From Holosporales bacterium (GTDB lineage Bacteria; Pseudomonadota; Alphaproteobacteria; BNTO01): 12,357 nucleotides of DNA. Every line of letters begins with the position of its first letter. The first letter of the stretch is position 1. The stretch covers positions 1 to 12,357 of the forward strand of contig JAISXM010000093.1 of the NCBI GenBank assembly GCA_031270515.1. The letters run 5' to 3'. Shown here in pieces: positions 6,043-12,357 of the stretch. The position numbers were made by a program, and so were the translations under genes. The notes below the pieces were generated by a model. The model was given only the letters and a program-made list of their open reading frames with translations, had not been told where the DNA came from and made no database searches.

Positions 6043-7848
6043 ATGCGTTGTGCGGCTTTCCTTTACTCTATGTTGCCGTGTGTAATGTATGCTAGCGCGC
6101 CGGATGTGTTAAACACGCCAGAGGCGTTGGACATGCCAGAAACATTGGACGATACGTTAAACACGCCAGGCTCGCCAGATGTGGACATAACACCATATGT
6201 ACATACGTTGACACTAAGTTTGAACAATGTGTTAAACCATGGATCTAGCTCTCTTCCTGATGGGATAACTGTACTCGATGGCGGCCGCGTATTCATAAAT
6301 CTGCAAATAGTTACAAAAATATTGTTGCCTGATTGCACTGGTTACGTTCGTTTCAAGCGTTTGGTCCGTGATACTCTAATGGGAACGGATGGGCGTATCG
6401 TGACAACAGCGTGTTTTAGGCAAAACTTGGGGTCGTTAGCGTTTTATAACAACGATGGTGTAGTAATTGACGTGCTCACACTATCCAATTGTTCTGCTGA
6501 CAGCGATCCTAGCATACTCAATGCATTAGCGTTTGTATTTCAACGTGAGATTTTTGGAGCTGACAACGCTGAGCAAGCGCTCTCTATGATTTTGCGATAT
6601 GTTGCCGCGCGAAATTATGCCTGTGCGCAATGCAACTATGCGGAGTGTCTACGCAAAGGGATTGGAATTGTTAAAAATGAATCCGAAGCAGTTAAGTATT
6701 ACCAGCTTAGTGCGGCCCAGGGATATGCTGAGGCGCAGTCTTACTTAGGGGCCTGTTTGGAACTAGGTATTGGTATTGCGAAAAATGAATCCGAAGCAGC
6801 TCAGTGTTACCAGCTTAGTGCTGACCAAGGATGCGCTCTTGGGCAATATTACTACGCAGTATGTTTAGTATACGGTTGTGGAGTTGAGATAAATTACATC
6901 GAAGCAATCAAGTACCACAAACTTAGTGCTGACCAGGGATGTGCCTTTGGGCTATATGGCTACGCGAAATGTTTGGACGTTGGTATTGGAATTGAGAAAA
7001 ATGAAGCCGAAGCAGTTAAGTATTACAGGCTTAGCGCTGACCAAGGATATGCCAAAGCTCAATTCAACTTAGGGGTATGTTTGGACGTTGGTATTGGAAT
7101 TGAGAAAAATGAAGCCGAAGCCGTCAGATATTACAGGCTTAGCGCTGACCAAGGAAATGCCAAAGCTCAATTCGACTTAGGGGTATGTTTGGCAAAAGGG
7201 ACTGGAATTGAGAAAAATGAAGCCGAAGCAGTCAGATATTACAGGCTTAGCGCTAACCAAGGGGATGCCTGTGCGCAATTCAACTTAGGGTTCTGTTTGG
7301 CAAAAGGTACTGGAGTTGAAAGAAATGAAGCCGAAGCAGTCAGATATTACAGGCTTAGCGCTAACCAAGGAAATGCCAAAGCGCAATTCAACTTAGGGTT
7401 ATGCTTTGCAAAAGGTACTGGCGTTGAGAAAAATGAAGCCGAAGCCGTCAGATATTACAGGCTTAGCGCTGACCAAGGAAATGCCTGTGCGCAATTCAAC
7501 TTAGGGTTCTGTTTTGCAAAAGGTACTGGAGTTGAGAAAAATGAAGCCGAAGCCGTCAGATATTACAGGGTTAGCGCTGACCAAGGAAATGCCTGGGCGC
7601 AATTCAACTTAGGGTTCTGTTTGGCAAAAGGTACTGGCGTTGAGAAAAATGAAGCCGAAGCAGTCAGATATTACAGGCTTAGCGCTGACCAAGGAAATGC
7701 CTGTGCGCAATTCAACTTAGGGTTATGTTTTGCAAAAGGTACTGGAGTTGAGAAAAATGAAGCCGAAGCCGTCAGATATTACAGGCTTAGTGCTGCCCAA
7801 GGAAATGCCCGTGCGCAACGCAAATTATTACAACGCAAATTATTATAG
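6043..7848 (+). CDS. Exported Sel1-repeat protein, 601 aa
   Basis: The product opens with a likely signal peptide (MRCAAFLYSMLPCVMYASA, cleavage near residue 19). Next comes a region of about 170 residues that I do not recognise. From residue 192 there are eleven 36-residue Sel1-like repeats and a truncated twelfth. Sel1/TPR-like arrays are helical solenoids for protein-protein contacts, common in envelope proteins and host-interaction proteins. Repeats 5-11 are nearly identical in protein and DNA, so the array expanded recently. Each repeat has Cys where the Sel1 consensus usually has Tyr (LGFC, LGLC). The C-terminus is a duplicated 15-bp unit giving QRKLLQRKLL. The frame is open upstream to GTG at 5863, but ATG 6043 is chosen for its signal peptide and AGGTGA at 6033-6038. 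The gene lies between two 28-bp direct repeats and is opposite in strand to both neighbours. The partner is unknown. Confidence 0.9.
   Translation: MRCAAFLYSMLPCVMYASAPDVLNTPEALDMPETLDDTLNTPGSPDVDITPYVHTLTLSLNNVLNHGSSSLPDGITVLDGGRVFINLQIVTKILLPDCTGYVRFKRLVRDTLMGTDGRIVTTACFRQNLGSLAFYNNDGVVIDVLTLSNCSADSDPSILNALAFVFQREIFGADNAEQALSMILRYVAARNYACAQCNYAECLRKGIGIVKNESEAVKYYQLSAAQGYAEAQSYLGACLELGIGIAKNESEAAQCYQLSADQGCALGQYYYAVCLVYGCGVEINYIEAIKYHKLSADQGCAFGLYGYAKCLDVGIGIEKNEAEAVKYYRLSADQGYAKAQFNLGVCLDVGIGIEKNEAEAVRYYRLSADQGNAKAQFDLGVCLAKGTGIEKNEAEAVRYYRLSANQGDACAQFNLGFCLAKGTGVERNEAEAVRYYRLSANQGNAKAQFNLGLCFAKGTGVEKNEAEAVRYYRLSADQGNACAQFNLGFCFAKGTGVEKNEAEAVRYYRVSADQGNAWAQFNLGFCLAKGTGVEKNEAEAVRYYRLSADQGNACAQFNLGLCFAKGTGVEKNEAEAVRYYRLSAAQGNARAQRKLLQRKLL
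6616..7803 (+). repeat. 108-bp coding tandem repeats, 11 units
   Basis: Eleven in-frame 108-bp units encode the Sel1 repeats. The first four (6616-7047) have diverged; the later ones differ by only a few bases each, with GAAGCCGAAGC and AGATATTACAGG almost invariant. Copy number is likely to vary among strains through recombination. Confidence 0.95.
7816..7845 (+). repeat. 15-bp tandem duplication at the end of the Sel1 gene
   Basis: CAACGCAAATTATTA occurs twice back to back, immediately before the TAG at 7846-7848. It replaces the rest of the twelfth Sel1 repeat with QRKLLQRKLL. Confidence 0.9.
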
Positions 7849-7865
7849 GTAAGTTTCAGAATCTG

Positions 7866-7961
7866 TATAGCTAAACACCATAAAAAACCAGCAGCGCATT
7901 GCTTTCGAAACATTGTGAATGAAGCAAAGGCGGTGCCAAGTTTTCATAGTGTTTAGCTATA
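7866..7961. repeat. 96-bp imperfect palindrome, MITE-like or a two-way terminator
   Basis: The ends are perfect 13-bp inverted repeats, TATAGCTAAACAC at 7866-7878 and GTGTTTAGCTATA at 7949-7961. Pairing continues imperfectly inwards (AAAA/TTTT, then TTGCTTTC with GAAGCAA). The size, and the TA at each outer edge, would suit a miniature inverted-repeat element that targets TA. The position between two convergent genes (Sel1 gene and tolB) would equally suit a structure that stops transcription from both sides, although no clean T-run follows. Its right end overlaps the second 28-bp direct repeat by two bases. Confidence 0.6.
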
Positions 7962-7987
7962 TTTCAATGAGATTCAACGCTTTTTGT
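7960..7987. repeat. 28-bp direct repeat, copy 2
   Basis: Identical over 28 bp to 5837-5864 and in the same orientation, 2123 bp away. It lies 52 bases beyond the tolB stop and abuts the 96-bp palindrome. Just outside the repeat both copies are preceded by AGCTA, so the original duplication may have been somewhat longer. Confidence 0.95.
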
Positions 7988-8039
7988 TTCGTCGCATTCG
8001 TTTCATCACACTGATAAACTTTTTGTGTTTGTGTCGAAC

Positions 8040-9455
8040 CTACTTTAATAAAGGAGACCAGGAGCAATCTTTCGCCTCTCGCATCGTATTCATTTTCTGC
8101 ATAAAAAAACCAGTCAAGTCTGCCTTGCATATACACTGCTGCCTCCCAGGGCGGTCTTGCCAAATGAATACCAGGTACCGCCCATTCGGCGACCAACTGG
8201 GCTCTTCCGCTAAATACCCCTGCACGATCAAGCGCTCCTCTGTGCCATCCGGACGAGTCACCCCTATAAAAAACTGATTGCCAACCTGCTTTGCAAACGC
8301 GATGAAGTCCCCCCGTGGCGAATACACCGGCTGCGAATATTTCCCGTCTCCTTGCGTCACTCTGCGCACGTTACTGCCGTCAGCGTTCATAATGTATATT
8401 TTCTCTCGTCCAGACCTATCGGACGTAAACACAATCTGACGGCCATCCGGGGAGTACGCCGGGGACGTGTCGATGGCCATGTGGTTGGTCAGGCGTCGAA
8501 TCCGCCCATCCACAATATTCATCGCGTAAATCGCGCTTTTCCCTCCGACAATCAACGAAAAGCACACAGAATGCCCATCCGGAGAAAACCTCGGCGCGTA
8601 CGTCATGGTGACCTCGCCCCCGCCATTGGCCCTGGATATCGCGTCAAAGTGCTCCGACGTCAGCAGAGCTCGCTGGCGCCTGGTCGCCAGGTCCATCAGG
8701 TACACATGCGCGACGGGCTTTTTGCGCCGCCCCTGTCCTTCGTCCCGGTACGCGAGGTACGCAATCGTCTTGCCGTCTGGCGAAAAGCGCGGCGTCATAA
8801 CGAGGTTCGTGCCATCGGTCAGTTCGCGGTCGTTCGCGCCATCCTGGTCCATGATCTTCAGCCTGCGGAGGTACGTGATTTTGCGGCGGCCCTTCGTGAC
8901 CGCGGGGAGGGCTTCGACATATGCGATCTTCGTGTTGAACATGCCAGTTTCCCCGGTCAAGCGCGTATATATCTGATCCGCCGCCATATGAGCTGCGGTG
9001 CGCCATGTTTCTTTGCACACAACGACGGAGAACGCTAATATCTTAAATCCCCGATTTACGTCATACACGCGGATTTGTAACTTGCAGCCCTTGGCTTCTT
9101 GGACAATGCTTCCACACACCAAAAAACGCGTCTTTATTAGGCGCCAATCTTGCATGCGAGGTTCGCTATTCGCCAAAGATTTCGCGTCTTGCACAAACGC
9201 GGATGGGTTCGACGGGACAAACACGCCGCTGTTGCACAGGTCCTGGGACACCACGCTGATAAATTGCTCCGACGTGTCTTTTAGTGTCGAATTTTGACTA
9301 AACGGCGCGACAAATGCGATTGGATCAGGTTTGACGTGTCCTTGCGTGATGTGCACTCGGGTCGGTTTACTCGACGCAAATGCCGAAGGAGGGGGGCAGC
9401 AAGTCAGGCTTACCGCCCCAAAAAGGAAAAACGACAACAGCTTAACTCGGATCAT
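8040..9455 (-). CDS. tolB: TolB, periplasmic Tol-Pal protein
   Basis: TolB is the periplasmic beta-propeller of the Tol-Pal system, which links the inner membrane TolQRA complex to Pal and supports outer-membrane integrity and division. The 471-residue product has a signal peptide ending near residue 27 (PPPSAFA, then SSK), an N-terminal domain (PDPIAFVAPFS to about residue 170), and a C-terminal propeller of WD40-like blades. The blades show in the repeated motifs PRFSPDGKTIAY, PRFSPDGHSVCF, PAYSPDGRQIVF, PVYSPRGDFIAF and PSWSPNGRYLVF. ATG 9455 is preferred to the in-frame TTG at 9464. Usually tolB sits next to tolA and pal; here neither is adjacent, its downstream neighbour being the oppositely oriented Sel1 segment and its upstream neighbour an unrelated exported protein. 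A promoter-like pair lies just upstream, consistent with transcription on its own. Confidence 0.96.
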   Translation of the reverse strand: MIRVKLLSFFLFGAVSLTCCPPPSAFASSKPTRVHITQGHVKPDPIAFVAPFSQNSTLKDTSEQFISVVSQDLCNSGVFVPSNPSAFVQDAKSLANSEPRMQDWRLIKTRFLVCGSIVQEAKGCKLQIRVYDVNRGFKILAFSVVVCKETWRTAAHMAADQIYTRLTGETGMFNTKIAYVEALPAVTKGRRKITYLRRLKIMDQDGANDRELTDGTNLVMTPRFSPDGKTIAYLAYRDEGQGRRKKPVAHVYLMDLATRRQRALLTSEHFDAISRANGGGEVTMTYAPRFSPDGHSVCFSLIVGGKSAIYAMNIVDGRIRRLTNHMAIDTSPAYSPDGRQIVFTSDRSGREKIYIMNADGSNVRRVTQGDGKYSQPVYSPRGDFIAFAKQVGNQFFIGVTRPDGTEERLIVQGYLAEEPSWSPNGRYLVFIWQDRPGRQQCICKADLTGFFMQKMNTMREAKDCSWSPLLK

Positions 9456-9487
9456 AAAGCTCAATATTCAAAGCAGGCACATGATCA

Positions 9488-9516
9488 CTTATACTGTCTT
9501 TTTGCGAATGTTGGAA
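9488..9516 (-). promoter_or_regulatory. Predicted tolB promoter
   Basis: On the minus strand TTCCAA (9516-9511, 3 of 6) is followed by a 17-base spacer and TATAAG (9493-9488, 5 of 6). Transcription would start near 9481, about 26 bases before the tolB ATG at 9455. Confidence 0.4.
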
Positions 9517-9573
9517 GTGTCATTTCACTCAGACGATTGACGGGGGACATTTTAGCTCAGTCTGCTCAGGTGA

Positions 9574-9626
9574 GGGCTAGCCCTGCGGCTCAGCCTACTT
9601 AAATGTAGGCTCAGCTTAGGCTAAGC
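9574..9626. repeat. Cluster of three small palindromes
   Basis: Three palindromes follow each other: GGGCTAGCCC (9574-9583), the stem-loop AGCCTAC/GTAGGCT with a 6-base loop (9592-9598 and 9605-9611), and GCTTAG-G-CTAAGC (9614-9626). They lie directly beyond the stop codon of the 771-residue gene. None is followed by a T-run, so they are not standard terminators. Read on the minus strand in a shifted frame the stretch still gives fragments such as AEPT, AEPQ and PSPEQTE, so it looks like the decayed end of that gene's repeat tail. Confidence 0.6.
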
Positions 9627-11942
9627 CTATTCAGGTGTGGGCTCGCTTGGTGGCTCAGTCGGCTCCGGCGCTGGCTCCGTCGGTGGCGCAGTTGGCTCTG
9701 TCGGCGGCTCGGTCGGTTCCGGCGCAGGCTCGGTCGGTTCCGGTGCAGGCTCGGTCGGCTCAGGTGTCGGCTCAGCCGGTGGCTCCTCCTGCATTGGTGG
9801 CTCCTCCTGCCCATTTGTCGCATCCGCATCCTGCTGTCCGGACGCCGACGCATCAGAATCTCGCCGCGGCCTTCTTGGATGACCTCCCTGCGAATCATGC
9901 GAGCGCGTAGGACGAAATGGCTGCAGCACGTCATCCGACCATTCAAATCCCGAACTCCCAAGCGGGCCACGAGGGGTCTTGCGCCCAGACGGTTTCGGCG
10001 GAGCGTTGAAATCAGATTTCGCCTTCATTTGCACCATTTCTGTCAGCGCGATCTCGCGTCGAACCGAAGATCCGTGCACTTTTTTAACATCACTTATTAA
10101 CGAAGATATAGTCCTTTCCAAACGAACGTATGGCATATGAGTGTATATATTTTGAATAATCTCAATATACTCTTTTAATATATCTGGATATGTTAATAGC
10201 CCATGAAAACTGTGTTGCGGAATGGCGTATACTTCAGTTGGCACCCCTCCTTCTCCTGTAGAAAGGACGACGCTCCGAAGCAATCGCTCCACCTTGACCC
10301 TCGCGTCCGCACCGACTTTATAAAGAGCGGACCGTCCCAACCTTTTTGGGGACCGGGCGGCATTCGGCAATTCGCTTAGTACTTCGTGTAAATCCTTTAT
10401 CCATGGGTACAAACCATAGTCCTCCAACGAAAAGTGTGCATTCTTACAATAATTCAGAATAGAATGCGAGAAGGTGTCGTCAGGGGGAATGTTTTGCCCA
10501 AATAAAGCCAAAAACATTGGCAACATACGCATTATAAGCGAGTGATCCGCGTACTGAACAAACTCGCTAATTGCGTGTATTTGTTGAGCTATTTCGTTAA
10601 ACGTACCTTGTAAATCCAGAAAATGGTCATTATCCGTGAGCAGCACAAAATCGCGCACGTAGTCTTCTAGCGAAGTTACGACTTGGCGCTCTATGCCATA
10701 TGAATGCCCAAACAACATCGACTCAACGTTGCCTATGTAAAAGAGAGGGACGCCGCCAAATGCTTGGAATGCGGATCTTACAGTGTCGAGCGACGTTGCG
10801 AGGTCATCCACGACACCGATCTTGGTGTAGCTTTTGTGTATTTCTCTCGTTACCCGTTCGGCTAGGGAGCCATATTTTACGACGCCTTTTACGTATCTGA
10901 CGCCTGTTATATCTTGCAGAGCAGTTAACATTTCCGTTTTCGACTTTTCAATGAGCGCGTGCGTCCACCTTAGCTGCTCGGACACAATATTTTTGTTGCG
11001 CTCCTGCATTGTCAGCCCAAGTTGAGTAATCGCATCTTGTATTTGTGCTAACGCAGTATTTACGGTGTTTGTTAGACTTGTTGTACTTGCCGTTAACGCC
11101 TGCAGTAGGGCATTTTGCGAGTCAGATACTTGCTTTGCGACAGTAAAGTGTGTGTGTTCTTTACTTTTTTCTAATGCGTTCATTACAACAGAGGTGAGGT
11201 ATTTTTCTTCGTCGCTTATGGCTTTCATTGTGCTGTCCAGAAGGCTGTTGTGTTGTTGCAACAGCGTTTCTTGGACCTTGTTATCCACGAGGACGGGCAA
11301 CTCCGCCGCAAGCGTATCAAACTTCGTCGTCATTTCGCCATGATTTTCCGCCATACTTTGGCTGATCCCGGTGCATTGTCCTGCTACGCCGGCGATCCTG
11401 CTCTGTATGTCCTTTAGCTCTGCCATGAAAGGGCGCACGTGCATTGTTATGCCGTTTTCGTCCATGGAGTAGTACATGGCCTCGGGGCGTCCAAGCGCGG
11501 TGACCAAAGGCAGGCGATATGGGGTTATCAGAACTTCCTTAAGCAGGGACGATTCCTCTTGTACGATGTAGTCGGTGCCGTCGAACGCCTCGACTTGTAT
11601 GATACGGTCGTCCTCAAATGTGAGCTTTAGCTGCGTTTTTTGACCCTGGTTGTCGTCGTAAGTTATTCCATGCGTTGCATCAATCATGCTGCAAAATAGT
11701 TGAGCGATGAACTCATCACCATTTTTTACTTGCACTATGAACAACGTATTGCTTCCGTCTTCCGTTTTAACATCATCATGCACGTAGTGGACCCCATTAA
11801 ACGCCTTCTTTATTTCCGACATCATGTAGTGGACTCTTTCAGGACCTACTAAAGGGGTATTTACATCAAAATGATCGCAGTCCGTCGCAGCAAACGTAGG
11901 CGTTGCGAGGATCGATGCAAGTAAGCATATTTTATTCTTCAT
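9627..11942 (-). CDS. Exported coiled-coil protein with Pro/Glu/Thr tail, 771 aa, function unknown
   Basis: I do not recognise a family. The product begins with a clear signal peptide (MKNKICLLASILATPTFA, cleavage near 18-19). Residues 20-175 form a globular region with short strands. About 175-345 is rich in Ala, Gln, Leu, Lys, Ser and Thr with heptad-like spacing, suggesting a long coiled coil. About 350-640 is mixed helical with no evident catalytic motif. Residues 645-710 are basic and disordered (GRKTPRGP, RRPRRDSDASASG), and 723-771 are EPTEPAPEPT-type repeats. Tails of this kind often act as stiff linkers across a cell wall or envelope, but this one is at the very end and has no anchor after it. 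It could be a secreted or surface host-interaction protein; that is inference. The gene stands alone on the minus strand, with 171 bp between its stop and the tolB start. Confidence 0.88.
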   Translation of the reverse strand: MKNKICLLASILATPTFAATDCDHFDVNTPLVGPERVHYMMSEIKKAFNGVHYVHDDVKTEDGSNTLFIVQVKNGDEFIAQLFCSMIDATHGITYDDNQGQKTQLKLTFEDDRIIQVEAFDGTDYIVQEESSLLKEVLITPYRLPLVTALGRPEAMYYSMDENGITMHVRPFMAELKDIQSRIAGVAGQCTGISQSMAENHGEMTTKFDTLAAELPVLVDNKVQETLLQQHNSLLDSTMKAISDEEKYLTSVVMNALEKSKEHTHFTVAKQVSDSQNALLQALTASTTSLTNTVNTALAQIQDAITQLGLTMQERNKNIVSEQLRWTHALIEKSKTEMLTALQDITGVRYVKGVVKYGSLAERVTREIHKSYTKIGVVDDLATSLDTVRSAFQAFGGVPLFYIGNVESMLFGHSYGIERQVVTSLEDYVRDFVLLTDNDHFLDLQGTFNEIAQQIHAISEFVQYADHSLIMRMLPMFLALFGQNIPPDDTFSHSILNYCKNAHFSLEDYGLYPWIKDLHEVLSELPNAARSPKRLGRSALYKVGADARVKVERLLRSVVLSTGEGGVPTEVYAIPQHSFHGLLTYPDILKEYIEIIQNIYTHMPYVRLERTISSLISDVKKVHGSSVRREIALTEMVQMKAKSDFNAPPKPSGRKTPRGPLGSSGFEWSDDVLQPFRPTRSHDSQGGHPRRPRRDSDASASGQQDADATNGQEEPPMQEEPPAEPTPEPTEPAPEPTEPAPEPTEPPTEPTAPPTEPAPEPTEPPSEPTPE
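9630..9776 (-). repeat. Coding Pro-Glu-Pro-Thr repeat
   Basis: The last 49 codons of the 771-residue gene encode short, imperfect units built from EPTEPAP, EPTEPP and EPTAPP. On the opposite strand the same bases give open Gly-Ser-Val frames, which are shadows and not genes. Confidence 0.9.
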
Positions 11943-11978
11943 AAGAATATAGGACTCATTCGTGTCTTGACTATATTA

Positions 11979-11984
11979 ATTATA
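11979..11984 (-). promoter_or_regulatory. Possible -10 box of the 771-residue gene
   Basis: A perfect TATAAT on the minus strand would start transcription near 11972, about 30 bases before the ATG at 11942. No good -35 box lies 16-18 bases further upstream, so the call rests on the -10 box and the position in an AT-rich region. Confidence 0.35.
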
Positions 11985-12010
11985 GATTCAACATATTAAA
12001 ATACAGTTAA

Positions 12011-12214
12011 ATGATTAGTGATTACTAGAATACAAAAAAAGATTATAAGTTTGAGTTCCGGTGGTTATCGGGTCCAAATGATAAACAAGCTGACGTTCGT
12101 TGTAATGCAATGTTTAGTGGGGATGGGAAATTTCAAATTGTTTGTTATGGATACCCGATGTATATTTGGAATCTAAATATTCCGAATTACGTTGATATGG
12201 AAAATTTATATTGA
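12011..12214 (+). pseudogene. Remnant of a small unknown gene with an internal stop
   Basis: From ATG 12011 the frame reads MISDY, then TAG at 12026-12028, then 61 codons to TGA at 12212-12214. The second part looks protein-like (FEFRWLSGPNDKQADVRCN, MFSGDGKFQIVCYGYPMYIW) but has no start with a ribosome-binding site. An internal Met (MFSGDG) exists but would leave only about 34 residues. Part of it, GDGKFQIVCYGYP, resembles GDNGVQFVCYDAP encoded at about 5872-5910 upstream of the Sel1 gene, and the DNA agrees at 16 of 17 bases over TCAAATTGTTTGTTATG. This suggests two decayed copies of one gene family. A short live gene using an unusual start cannot be excluded. Confidence 0.4.
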
Positions 12215-12239
12215 CTGAACCGTCACAGTCGGATATGTT
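12211..12239 (+). promoter_or_regulatory. Predicted promoter of the last gene
   Basis: TTGACT (12211-12216, 5 of 6) is followed by a 17-base spacer and TATGTT (12234-12239, 4 of 6). Transcription would start near 12246, about 29 bases before the ATG at 12275. The -35 box overlaps the stop of the gene remnant. Confidence 0.45.
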
Positions 12240-12274
12240 CTCTTTATGTTGAATTCTGATAAATCGTAAAAAAC

Positions 12275-12357
12275 ATGAGACCCATAAAAAATATCCTAAT
12301 GATTGCACTATTGGCAATCACTTCATCTGGCACCAACGGCTTATATGCAAGCAGTGC
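12275..12357 (+). CDS. Start of an exported protein (3' partial)
   Basis: The frame from ATG 12275 is open to the right edge. Its 27 visible residues look like a signal peptide: a basic start (MRPIKN), a hydrophobic core (ILMIALLAIT) and a possible cleavage site after GLYA. No ribosome-binding site of note precedes the ATG (CGTAAAAAAC), but a promoter-like pair lies at a suitable distance. The mature protein is outside the window, so its function is unknown. It would be a further Sec substrate near the sec and tolB genes. Confidence 0.65.
   Translation, partial: MRPIKNILMIALLAITSSGTNGLYASS

Noticed and set aside
8352..9038. 228-codon plus-strand ORF
   Set aside because: It lies wholly antisense to tolB, whose product is certain; it is Arg/His/Val-rich as expected from a shadow.
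9592..9611. Intrinsic terminator of the 771-residue gene
   Set aside because: The stem-loop is sound but no T-run follows on the minus strand.
9611..9970. Arg/Ser-rich minus-strand frame and Gly-Ser-Val or Ala-Ser-Val plus-strand frames
   Set aside because: These are other-frame readings of the Pro-Glu-Pro-Thr repeat and the basic linker of the 771-residue gene.

Overview
The window reads as a piece of a Gram-negative, most likely alphaproteobacterial chromosome. The grounds are a cluster of conserved single-copy genes (tRNA-Leu, tsaE, secF, secD, yajC, tolB), the order yajC-secD-secF, and a YajC that begins MFITPAYA, close to the usual alphaproteobacterial YajC start. Around these core genes sit repeat-rich genes for exported or effector-like proteins: a BspA-type leucine-rich-repeat protein, a Sel1-repeat protein and a large coiled-coil protein with a Pro/Glu/Thr tail. 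That mix suits a host-associated or intracellular lineage, possibly Holosporales-like. The placement is an inference from gene content only.

Layout. 1-190: a 12-bp tandem repeat that probably encodes the Ser-Gly-Asn-rich C-terminus of a cut-off protein. 201-1127: LRR protein. 1128-1444: gap ending in a tRNA promoter. 1445-1529: tRNA-Leu(TAA). 1634-2143: tsaE on the plus strand. 2261-5786: yajC, secD and secF on the minus strand, convergent with tsaE. A 357-bp gap between yajC and secD holds a paired direct repeat and a parS-like site. 5837-7987: a segment bounded by two identical 28-bp direct repeats, carrying a plus-strand Sel1-repeat gene and a 96-bp imperfect palindrome. 8040-9455: tolB on the minus strand, without its usual tol-pal neighbours. 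9627-11942: a minus-strand gene for a 771-residue exported coiled-coil protein of unknown function. 12011-12214: a short decayed reading frame. 12275-12357: the start of another exported protein, cut by the window edge.

Function. SecD and SecF form the proton-driven accessory part of the Sec translocon, with YajC as a small partner. TolB is the periplasmic beta-propeller of the Tol-Pal envelope system and is itself a Sec substrate. The Sel1 protein, the 771-residue protein and the last partial gene all start with signal peptides, so they would pass through the same Sec machinery. TsaE is the ATPase needed for t6A modification of ANN-decoding tRNAs.

The main oddities are low-complexity inserts inside two housekeeping proteins (TsaE and SecF), a triplicated 3' end of secF, and the repeat-bounded Sel1 segment. 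I see no recognisable transposase, integrase, CRISPR array, toxin-antitoxin pair or defence operon. The strongest candidate for something undescribed is the Sel1 segment with its direct repeats and adjoining palindrome.
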